Positions 47,401 to 59,400 of a DNA stretch of 64,000 nt are shown piece by piece. The notes below the pieces were generated by a model that was given only the letters and a program-made list of their open reading frames with translations, was not told the DNA's origin and did no database searches. The first letter of the stretch is position 1; the number at the start of each line of letters is the position of its first letter. Made by a program: the position numbers and the translations under genes. Source of the stretch: Chrysaora quinquecirrha (Eukaryota > Cnidaria > Scyphozoa > Semaeostomeae > Pelagiidae); the NCBI GenBank assembly GCA_014526335.1, contig JACTAT010000039.1:7756377-7820376 (forward strand), read 5' to 3'.

Positions 47401-50400
47401 GCTTTATACATTGTATCCTTGAGGGAACAGCTCATTATCTACGGCCAGTGCTGGGGCTGGTGGTCTAAACATTTTGCACCTTTAGATTGGGTATCCAAAA
47501 GATTCTTTGGTATAAAGTTGGGTAACCTGTATTTGGATACATTCATTTTAAGGCCCTGGCCAAACGATCAAACATTGTTGGTCCAACATTTTAAATTTCT
47601 TTTACAACAAATGTTTGACCGTTGGCCACGTCCAAAAACATTGCTGTCCAACAACGATGTCATTGCTAATGCACAAGCACGAACACCTTGTTGCTAAGAA
47701 ACGTTTCTAGTTGATGAAACGTTGCAAGTTGTTGTATTTGTTCAAAAGCAAAAGAAATGTTTTAAAAGCAACGTTGGAAATGTTGGAAAGTCGGGCAAAC
47801 GATCAAACATTGCTCGACAATCGAAAATAAGCAATTTTTGCGGCGTGATGCTTTTGAAATAGTTCAAAAGCAATTTTTGCTTGACGCATGCAAAAATGAA
47901 GGTGAAGGTGAAATGATGTTTTAGCGCCAGTCGCTAGGATCTCAGTAGTAGGTTAACTAATCGAGATCTCGATCCTGGCCGTGACGCTACAGTGGCTGGG
48001 CTCGAACTCTGACCACACTGCGGGCTTCTGACACGACGAGTCAGCTGGATTACACCACGATGCCACAGCACCTTCAATGTTTGCTTCAAATGCTCGGCGA
48101 GCAATGATGAACAAACAATGTTTGATCGTTTGACAGGGCCTAATGCTAATATATTTGTGACTGTGTAGTGAATGTTCGATTCTTATAAATGCAATATTAT
48201 GGCATGCACAGAATTCTTAAGAACCTATTCCAGTGATTGCATATTTTTATTGCGCTTGCATCACCTTATTCACAACCTTACTCACTCCTTCATTTAATCT
48301 ATTAATGTTAACAAGAATACTCAGTAAATGTGTGTCTGGCTGTGCAAGAATTAACTGCGGACTTTACGAGCTAGGTCTTAGAGTTGTTTACATGTGTAGG
48401 TGTTTTTTTTCTTTCTTTCAACGGTGGTTTTCGTCCCGATCAATCGCTAAGTTCTTTGTGTGTAACTTCTGATTTCATGTTCATCGCATTTGTGTTGAGA
48501 GCTTCTTTGAGCTTAATCTTTTGTAATTTCTGGAAACTTATTGAATGCTTTCACTGTGGTAAAGTATTTCCATTTGCAAATAAAACTTGCTGAAAAAAGT
48601 TCAATTACTGCATCGTTTGTCCACGTATTGCTTCTTTCTTAGGAACGGCAAACAGAGAGCTGTTATCGTTTCTACAGAGATATGGTCTTCAGATTGAACG
48701 TCTTAAAGAAGCTGGCGCTTGGTGTATACTTGCCCAGGCAAATCAAGACCATTCGATTTATCCCATTGTTGTTGAGCAAGATTTTGATGACATCACGGCA
48801 ACTGCATCTGTCAGTTTAGGTTTGCTTATTTTCTATTCTTCGCTTTCGTTCCTAAGACAGCATAAATTGTCTGATATTTAAACTTTTCATTAGTTTTGTT
48901 GTTGGGTCAAACTCGACTGATCTTGGACTGGCTGCTATTCATAGTAAGTATGATTTATTTCCCTCAAACCCCTTTGACAAACCCTCTTCTTTTCTGCGCT
49001 TTTATGACGTAGTACTACGGAAAAAGGCAAGAACACACCTTTTCGAATAACGGTCACAATTATTTTTTACCGTTATTACAGTTATTATTATTACAGTTTT
49101 CAATATCAACACCAGCGGTCACTTTCATAGTGCAAACCCGTAGACATTGAACGAAAGGCTGCCAGGAGTAACATTTCCCAAAACTTTAAGATGCTAGGAT
49201 TTCGATGCTAAAATCATATAAAGCATCAAAACTTAGTCTAGGCGCAAAGTTTGATTGTCCTAGTGCTGGTAATATTGATTTTATGGGCGTTCAAAGTTTA
49301 TTCTATAAGGGTTTTGACCGTGAAATATTAATTTGGGTGAATCTTTTCACCCCCACTAGTCTGAGCCCTTATAAAATTGCAAACTTTGAACTCATCTAAA
49401 ATCAATGACCGAAGCCCTAAGATAATCAGACCTAGATTAAATTTTGGCTGCTTGCTACAAATTTGGTATGTAAAACTCTCTACCCACGCTAGCAAATCTA
49501 TTATCACTACTGTGGTGGATAATTACTACTGTGGTGGTACATTTTGCGTACGGTGGTGGTAGTTTCTGCGTGTTGTGGTGGATTATTATGCATTCTGACT
49601 ACTGTGGTGGGTTATTATGCTTGATGTGGTGGATTACTATGCTTGTTGTGGTGGTAGTTTTTGCGTACTGTGGTGGATAATCACGGTGACAGACGAGCAG
49701 TTTATACAGAGACGACAGAGCAGCTTCTTCATCTCAATATGTGAATAGTCAAAAGCTTTAAACGACAAACCCATTATCCTAACTAAAACGAGTTGTCGAA
49801 AGAAACTGATTGCTTCTTTTCATTTTGCAGCTCATCAAGTAAATAACCATGTTCGAGATGATCTGTTGAAACCTTTGCTGAATGTCTTAATGAGCATTCC
49901 AGCAGGCAGTAATATTAGCAAAGTTCCAGAGCTAGAGATGTTATCAACCCTTGCTAGAAATCAACAGCATCAAACAGGTAATTCTATGTTTTTGTTTTGA
50001 ATTTCATTTATTTTATGGCATTAAAATCAGCTTTGAAGGCAGTATGTCCGCTCAGTGATTGGCTCTAAATACAACTTTTCAACTAAGGGTCTCGTTTTCG
50101 AAAATTTAAAAATTGCACCAAAGAAGCATTTTGACCACAGCTTCGAATTCAGCAGATTCATTTTAGCAAATCTTCTTGCTTCTTTATAGCGATTAAAAGT
50201 TTCGCAATTTTTTATGGATTTGACCGCCCATGAAAAATGATTAAGGGTGTAAAATTTTACCCCGATCGATTTCTCACGGTCAAATCTATTAACTGAGCAA
50301 GAAAATTTGTCTTAGAACCAAAGTTTTGTGTGAATCTGAATCTGGTGTCAACATTTTTGTGCGATCAAATTTTCGTTTTCTTTTTCCAAAGAGAACAAAA

Positions 50401-53400
50401 TATAATCATTGCACATGAGTAGTTGGTTATTGCTGCCCTTTATTTGAATAGCCAATAGTGATCGGGACAGTTTGCATTTAAAAGACCCTAGGGCTAAGCT
50501 CACACTATACTACCTATGCTTTAAACCATTACGGAAGAGATTGCCGATGCTTTTTTGCGATGACTTCTTGAAGGTGAAGAGTGAAGGTGAAATGGTGCTT
50601 TAGCGCCAGTCGCTAGGATCTCAGTAGTAGGTTAACTAATCGAGACCTCGACCCTGGCCGTGACGTTACCGTGGCTGGGCTCGAACCCTGACCACACTGA
50701 ACTTCTGACACCACGAGTCAGCTGGATTACACCACGACGCCACAGCACCTTGAAATGTGCTGCCAAACGAAAACTGAACAAACTATCAAATCTCTAGAGG
50801 CTTGCTACCACTTCTTCACCTTTTTTCTCTGGAATTCAATTTTCTTCCTCGTTTGTAGTGATGCTATCTACCGCCGGATTCCTGGATTACCTGGCAGAGT
50901 TAATCTGGTCCTTTACATGTTTAGAGCCGGATCAACTTTCCATGAAACCATTGATGATAGCACACTGTGTTGGCGCCTTGAAGATCGTTCATTCTCTGAG
51001 TACAAACTCAGCATTTCATGATAAACTAATGCAGAGTTTTGTAACTGGTGCGATTAAATCATTCTTGTTCGTAAACTGTAATGTTTTCATATCTGAAATG
51101 AAAAGCAGAGATTTGGATTTGGAGGGAAAATTTGGACGTAGGAGTCTGTTTTCGCCGAATGATGACGTGTTCTTCAGCAACGAAAAAGGCGGGGAAATAG
51201 CTTCAAGTCGAAGATGCAAAACTGTTTCAGTTAACAGTGTTGCTGATGGGGAAATCGCGCTTGGTTCTATCCTGGAAAACGAACGTCGATTAGACAGCGC
51301 CCTGTCTGGTGACTTTGGCAAACAGGGAGGGGATAAGTCAAGAGAACCGTTAACACAGATCAACGAAATCGAGGCCTTAATCGCGCAAGTTGCTTCCGAG
51401 AAAACGTTTGGAGAGGAAAGAGATGGCGAACATGAGAGTGATGTCGATGGAAATGAAGTTCTTAGCGGAGCTATAGGGGATAGGCAAACACCATCAGGAT
51501 CACATACAGAATCGGCTCTGAAGCCTAACGAAGGTGTGCGTGAATCTCATCCTGGTAAACATCAGATAAATAAGGATCGATACTCTTCTGAAGGTAAAGC
51601 CGTACCTACAGCCTCCGGGTCTGAGAGACATGCCTCGAATTCAAGTGAACGAAACGAGAGTCGGCTAACTCATAACCGTTGCGAAAGTACCGATGATAAC
51701 CGAGCGTCGAGATCAAGCGAAAGAAGCAAAAGTCCGGACGTTTCAAAGCGGATCGTAAGTGAAGTGGACCGAGAAATAGACGAAGATGATTATGATTATG
51801 ATGATTTTGAAGAAGAAGACTTGCCGAATTTGCCTGATAATGAAGAAGACAACTTTGCTGAATCACAAGGAAGATTATTCTTTGACATTCCACTGATGGC
51901 ATCTGCCCAGCGCTTACGGTCTTCCTCTGCGTTTAATCCCAATGACTGGCCAACCACCCGATCTGGTAGTCTATCTAGAACCCTTACAGAAGCACCTCAA
52001 AGATCGAAATCTCCGCTTAAAGACATTGCAGCTGATTTGGAAGATTTTGATGAGGCTCTTCTCAATATGACTAATTATGCATTGATGGCGCTTTATTTTT
52101 GTTTGAAAAACAAGACTGTCAAAGACCTTAAAGAGCAGTCGGACATGTCTAAGTTACTGCATGTGCTGTGGTGTGTTATGCTTAGTTGCAGAGATTCAAA
52201 GAAACTACAATTTGGTATGATCATTGCTGCTATTATGAGCAAACTGACTACCGCTCCAATTTCGTCTGTTCAAGATGATCAAGGTGAGCCTTAGATAAAT
52301 CTTTTTAAGGCAGCTTTCTTGACTCTGCTTGTGCACGTACAGTTAACTGTTTTTGTAAATTAAAAACTCTCGCCAGTCATTTATCAATTTTTGAACTAAC
52401 TTTAAGCAGGGTTAAAAGAATTATCAAACCTTCCTTAGACCCTGATTTTGCCAATAAGAACCTTTTGTCTATCACAACCCGCCCAGATTTAGAAACATTG
52501 GGGCACTTGAGCATGCTGTCTTCCAGAATAATATTATGGATGTTCCTATTAATACTGGCAGAAATTGTAGATGGTTAGTTAAAAGATGTATTTAAAGTAT
52601 CCCATCACTTTAGATTGCCAGGTTCAAGAGCCAGTTTTACTAGACATGAGAAGTTTGACTTCATCGATGATAATCAGCAATGACCTGCTTGAAATTTACA
52701 ATGGAAACTGGACGTTTGAAAGTGCTAATGCATCACACCCGATTGGCAAGCATTTGATACCAAGTAATTATGATGTTCGTGGTTGGTATTATGATGCATC
52801 GTTACTCAGCAGTGGAATAATGCAAATAGGTAACTTCATATTTTCATTTACTTTATAGCATTTATTGTTTCAAAGGTAACATCAACTCGCCCAACTCAAC
52901 ATGATCGAGTGGCACCTATTTTTTTAACTAATGGCCCACGCATTCCTCCACCAAGCATCAGATTTCAAGCGAACTTACCCGACTATTTAAATGAACATGA
53001 TTTAGTTAGTTGAGTTGAGTCTATCACCGTCTTAAAAGGAGAAAACTTGTAAAAGGTAAAGGGTAATTTCGATCTACCGACCTCTAGGTTATGGATATAG
53101 CATGGATATATCCAATTAATTAATGAACAAAACGGAGAAAATTGTTACGTAGCAGAGGGTAGTTTCGATCTACCGACCTCTGGGTTATGGGCCCAGCACG
53201 CTTCCGCTGCGCCACTCTGCTGACAGAATTTCCAGCAGAACTTTGAGCAAATTCTTAACTTATATTATCCAATTATTTTATGAACAAAAGTGGAGAACAT
53301 TGGTACGTAGCAGAGGGTAGTTTCGATCTACCGACCTCTGGGTTATTGGCCCAGCACGCTTCCGCTGCGCCACTCTACTGACAGAATTTCCAGCAGAACT

Positions 53401-56400
53401 TTGAGGAAATTCTCAACTTATGATATCCAATTAATTTATGAACAAAACTAAGACCATTGGTACGTAGCAGAGGGTAGTTTCGATCTACCGACCTCTGGGT
53501 TATGGGCCCAGCACGCTTCCGCTGCGCAACTGTGCTGACAGAATTTCCAGCAGAACTTTGAAGAAATTATTAACTTATGTTATCCAATTATCTTATGAAC
53601 AAAACGGAGAAAATTGTTACGTAGCAGAGGGTAGTTTCGATCTACCGACCTCTGGGTTATGGGCCCAGCACGCTTCCACTGCGCCACTCTGCTGACAGAA
53701 TTTCCAGCAGAACTTTGAGCAAATTCTTAACTTATATTATCCAATTATTTTATGAACAAAAGTGGAGAACATTGGTACGTAGCAGAGGGTAGTTTCGATC
53801 TACCGACCTCTGGGTTATGGGCCCAGCACGCTTCCGCTGCGCCACTCTGCTGACAGAATTTCCAGCAGAACTTTGAGGAAATTCTTAACTTATGTTATCT
53901 AATTATCTTATGAACAAAAGTGGAGAACATTGGTACGTAGCAGAGGTAGTTTCGATCTACCGACCTCTGGGTTATGGGCCCAGCACGCTTCCGCTGCGCC
54001 ACTCTGCTGACAGAATTTTCAGCAGAACTTTGAGGAAATTCTTAACTTATGTTATCTAATTATCTTATGAACAAAAGTGGAGAACATTGGTACGTAGCAG
54101 AGGGTAGTTTCGATCTACCGACCTCTGGGTTATGGGCCCAGCACGCTTCCGCTGCGCCACTCTGCTGACAGAATTTCCAGCAGAACTTTGAGGAAATTCT
54201 TAACTTATGTTATCTAATTATCTTATGAACAAAAGTGGAGAACATTTGTACGTAGCAGAGGGTAGTTTCGATCTACCGACCTCTGGGTTATGGGCCCAGC
54301 ACGCTTCCGCTGCGCCACTCTGCTGACAGAATTTCCAGCAGAACTTTGAGGAAATTCTTAACTTATGTTATCTAATTATCTTATGAACAAAAGTGGAGAA
54401 CATTGGTACGTAGCAGAGGGTAGTTTCGATCTACCGACCTCTGGGTTATGGGCCCAGCACGCTTCCGCTGCGCCACTCTGCTGACAGAATTTCCAGCAGA
54501 ACTTTGAGGAAATTCTTAACTTATGTTATCTAATTATCTTATGAACAAAAGTGGAGAACATTGGTACGTAGCAGAGGGTAGTTTCGATCTACCGACCTCT
54601 GGGTTATGGGCCCAGCACGCTTCCGCTGCACCACTCTGCTGACAGAATTTCCAGCAGAACTTTGAGGAAATTCTTAACTTATGTGATCCAATTAAATATT
54701 GAACAAAACGGAGAAAATTTGTACGTAGCAGAGGGTAGTTTCGATCCACCGACCTCTGGGTTATGGGCCCAGCACGCTTCCACTGCGCCACTCTGCTGAC
54801 AGATTTTCCAGCTGAACTTTGGGGAAATTCTTAACTTATGTATCCAATTAATTAATGAACAAAACGGAGAACATTAGTACGTAGCAGAGGGTAGTTTCGA
54901 TCTACCGACCTCTGGGTTATGGGCCCAGCACGCTTCCGCTGCGCCACTCTGCTGACAGAATTTCCAGCAGAACTTTGAGGAAATTCTTAACTTATGTTAT
55001 CTAATTATCTTATGAACAAAAGTGGAGAACATTTGTACGTAGCAGAGGGTAGTTTCGATCTACCGACCTCTGGGTTATGGGCCCAGCACGCTTCCGCTGC
55101 GCCACTCTGCTGACAGAATTTCCAGCAGAACTTTGAGGAAATTCTTAACTTATGTTATCTAATTATCTTATGAACAAAAGTGGAGAACATTGGTACGTAG
55201 CAGAGGGTAGTTTCGATCTACCGACCTCTGGGTTATGGGCCCAGCACGCTTCCGCTGCGCCACTCTGCTGACAGAATTTCCAGCAGAACTTTGAGGAAAT
55301 TCTTAACTTATGTTATCTAATTATCTTATGAACAAAAGTGGAGAACATTGGTACGTAGCAGAGGGTAGTTTCGATCTACCGACCTCTGGGTTATGGGCCC
55401 AGCACGCTTCCGCTGCACCACTCTGCTGACAGAATTTCCAGCAGAACTTTGAGGAAATTCTTAACTTATGTGATCCAATTAAATATTGAACAAAACGGAG
55501 AAAATTTGTACGTAGCAGAGGGTAGTTTCGATCCACCGACCTCTGGGTTATGGGCCCAGCACGCTTCCACTGCGCCACTCTGCTGACAGATTTTCCAGCT
55601 GAACTTTGGGGAAATTCTTAACTTATGTATCCAATTAATTAATGAACAAAACAGAGAAAATTTGTACGTAGCAGAGGGTAGTTTCGATCTACTGACCTCT
55701 GGCTTATGGGCCCAGCACGCTTGCGCTGCGCCACTCTGCTGACGGAATTTCCAGCAGAACTTTGAGCAAATTCTTAACTTATATTATCCAATTATTTTAT
55801 GAACAAAAGTGGAGAACATTGGTACGTAGCAGAGGGTAGTTTCGATCTACCGACCTCTGGGTTATTGGCCCAGCACGCTTCCGCTGTGCCACTCTGCTGA
55901 CAGAATTTCCAGCAGAACTTTGAGGAAATTCTCAACTTATGATATCCAATTAATTTATGAACAAAACTAAGACCATTGGTACGTAGCAGAGGGTAGTTTC
56001 GATCTACCGACCTCTGGGTTATGGGCCAAGCACGCTTCCGCTGCGCAACTGTGCTGACAGAATTTCCAGCAGAACTTTGAGGAAATTATTAACTTATGTT
56101 ATCCAATTATCTTATGAACAAAACGGAGAAAATTGTTACGTAGCAGAGGGTAGTTTCGATCTACCGACCTCTGGGTTATGGGCCCAGCACGCTTCCGCTG
56201 CGCCACTCTGCTGACAGAATTTCCAGCAGAACTTTGAGCAAATTCTTAACTTATATTATCCAATTATTTTATGAACAAAAGTGGAGAACATTGGTACGTA
56301 GCAGAGGGTAGTTTCGATCTACCGACCTCTGGGTTATGGGCCCAGCACGCTTCCGCTGCGCCACTCTGCTGACAGAATTTCCAGCAGAACTTTGAGGAAA

Positions 56401-59400
56401 TTCTTAACTTATGTTATCTAATTATCTTATGAACAAAAGTGGAGAACATTGGTACGTAGCAGAGGGTAGTTTCGATCTACCGACCTCTGGGTTATGGGCC
56501 CAGCACGCTTCCGCTGCGCCACTCTGCTGACAGAATTTTCAGCAGAACTTTGAGGAAATTCTTAACTTATGTTATCTAATTATCTTATGAACAAAAGTGG
56601 AGAACATTGGTACGTAGCAGAGGGTAGTTTCGATCTACCGACCTCTGGGTTATGGGCCCAGCACGCTTCCGCTGCACCACTCTGCTGACAGAATTTCCAG
56701 CAGAACTTTGAGGAAATTCTTAACTTATGTGATCCAATTAAATATTGAACAAAACGGAGAAAATTTGTACGTAGCAGAGGGTAGTTTCGATCCACCGACC
56801 TCTGGGTTATGGGCCCAGCACGCTTCCACTGCGCCACTCTGCTGACAGAATTTCCAGCAGAACTTTGAGGAAATTCTTAACTTATGTTATCTAATTATCT
56901 TATGAACAAAAGTGGAGAACATTTGTACGTAGCAGAGGGTAGTTTCGATCTACCGACCTCTGGGTTATGGGCCCAGCACGCTTCCGCTGCGCCACTCTGC
57001 TGACAGAATTTCCAGCAGAACTTTGAGGAAATTCTTAACTTATGTTATCTAATTATCTTATGAACAAAAGTGGAGAACATTGGTACGTAGCAGAGGGTAG
57101 TTTCGATCTACCGACCTCTGGGTTATGGGCCCAGCACGCTTCCGCTGCGCCACTCTGCTGACAGAATTTCCAGCAGAACTTTGAGGAAATTCTTAACTTA
57201 TGTTATCTAATTATCTTATGAACAAAAGTGGAGAACATTGGTACGTAGCAGAGGGTAGTTTCGATCTGCCGACCTCTGGGTTATGGGCCCAGCACGCTTC
57301 CGCGACCTCTGGGTTATGGGCCCAGCACGCTTCCGCTGCGCCACTCTGCTGACAGAATTTCCAGCAGAACTTTGAGCAAATTCTTAACTTATATTATCCA
57401 ATTATTTTATGAACAAAAGTGGAGAACATTGGTACGTAGCAGAGGGTAGTTTCGATCTACCGACCTCTGGGTTATGGGCCCAGCACGCTTCCGCTGCGCC
57501 ACTCTGCTGACAGAATTTCCAGCAGAACTTTGAGGAAATTCTTAACTTATGTTATCTAATTATCTTATGAACAAAAGTGGAGAACATTGGTACGTAGCAG
57601 AGGGTAGTTTCGATCTACCGACCTCTGGGTTATGGGCCCAGCACGCTTCCGCTGCGCCACTCTGCTGACAGAATTTTCAGCAGAACTTTGAGGAAATTCT
57701 TAACTTATGTTATCTAATTATCTTATGAACAAAAGTGGAGAACATTGGTACGTAGCAGAGGGTAGTTTCGATCTACCGACCTCTGGGTTATGGGCCCAGC
57801 ACGCTTCCGCTGCACCACTCTGCTGACAGAATTTCCAGCAGAACTTTGAGGAAATTCTAACTTATGTGATCCAATTAAATATTGAACAAAACGGAGAAAA
57901 TTTGTACGTAGCAGAGGGTAGTTTCGATCCACCGACCTCTGGGTTATGGGCCCAGCACGCTTCCACTGCGCCACTCTGCTGACAGAATTTCCAGCAGAAC
58001 TTTGAGGAAATTCTTAACTTATGTTATCTAATTATCTTATGAACAAAAGTGGAGAACATTGGTACGTAGCAGAGGGTAGTTTCGATCTACCGACCTCTGG
58101 GTTATGGGCCCAGCACGCTTCCGCTGCGCCACTCTGCTGACAGAATTTCCAGCAGAACTTTGAGGAAATTCTTAACTTATGTTATCTAATTATCTTATGA
58201 ACAAAAGTGGAGAACATTGGTACGTAGCAGAGGGTAGTTTCGATCTGCCGACCTCTGGGTTATGGGCCCAGCACGCTTCCGCTGCGCCACTCTGCTGACA
58301 GCTCTGGGTTATGGGCCCAGCACGCTTCCGCTGCGCCACTCTGCTGACGGCATTTCCAGCAGAACTATGAGAAAATTCTCAACTTATGTTATCCAAATAA
58401 TTTATGAACAAAACGGAGAACATTTTTACGTAGCAGAGGGTAGTTTCGATCTACCGACCTGTGGGTTATGGGCCCAGCACGCTTCCGCTGCGCCACTCTG
58501 CTGACGGAGTTTCCAGCAGAACTTTGAGGAAATTCTCAACTTTTGTTATCCAATTAATTTGTGAACAAAACGGAGAACATTGGTACGTAGCAGAGGGTAG
58601 TTTCGATCTACCGACCTCTGGGTTATGGGCCCAGCACGCTTCCGCTGCGCCACTCTGCTGACGGAAATACGCCGAAATTCGAAGATATTGTTAATTTATT
58701 TTGATGTAAAATCTTTCTTTCTTCGTCGAAATGAATTTATGAACAAAATGGACAATTTGTACGTAGCAAAGTGTGGTTTCCATCTACCGACCTCCTGGTT
58801 ATAGCCCAGCATTTATGGACCGATACCCTGTCTTTTAATGAAATAGAGAACTGCATTTCATTGCATTAATAATTTTCCCCCTATGATTTGAATCTTGTTG
58901 ATCTTCTTTCAAGGTTGGAAAACGCAGGGCTGCATTTATGAACCTGAAGCTGGCCTTGGAGTCGGAGACTGTCTTACATCTGTTGGATTTGATGGATCTA
59001 GGTGCAAAGTATGGAATGGACCAATTGAAGAAGATAGCTCTGATGATAAATATGGCAGGTATGGACAAAGTATTAGAATTTTTAAACGGAATCATGTTTG
59101 ACTTGCTCCAGTATATTTCTAGCGCAGAATATGAAGTTAGGCATTAGGCTAACTTGTGACGACACGCTTTCAATAGAGTCGCAAAGGGAAAACAATTTTT
59201 TTTAATTTCGAAATTTGCTCTCTATTTTCTGAAAGAGCATAAAAAAATATTGCAAAGAAGTCAAAATCAGTCGAAAATATTAATGATTTTTTGAATCTGT
59301 ACCATTTCTCGCTATGTTTAGAGCCAGTTCTGGAAAGATAATGAATAAAGCCCGCAAGAACACATCATTTTTGAAGAGACATCAAATTTTCTACTTTGGC

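Larger units (their letters stand above)
53055..58810 (-). repeat. Tandem initiator tRNA-Met gene array, 157-158-bp unit, ~35 genes
   Basis: On the minus strand each unit reads AGCAGAGTGGCGCAGCGGAA, GCGTGCTGGGCCCATAACCC, AGAGGTCGGTAGATCGAAAC, TACCCTCTGCTA. Initiator hallmarks are all present: A1-U72 pair, three G-C pairs closing the anticodon stem, CAT anticodon with C33, and T loop ATCGAAA (A54, A60). About 17 copies are identical in the mature part. The 86-bp spacers are equally conserved and give a T4 terminator (CCACTTTTG) about 22 nt downstream. Variant copies recur in the same order, showing block duplications of about 787 bp and 2.5 kb. The array lies in intron 8 of the ARM/ILEI/SPRY gene, antisense to it. 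Confidence 0.96.

Noticed and set aside
48893..48942. Candidate cassette exon reading FVVGSNSTDLGLAAIH between TTCATTAG and GTAAGT
   Set aside because: It needs phase 2 entry while exon 5 ends in phase 1; including it breaks the frame. It may be an alternative exon only with another exon 5 end, so RNA evidence is needed.
54534..58661. Repeated 80-85-codon frames (MAQWKRAGPITQRSVDRNYP)
   Set aside because: Translations of the initiator tRNA array; the identical copies reflect block duplication.
6867..58810. CRISPR-like regular direct repeats at 190 and 158 bp
   Set aside because: Repeat and spacer are both conserved and contain full tRNA genes; this is eukaryotic DNA.
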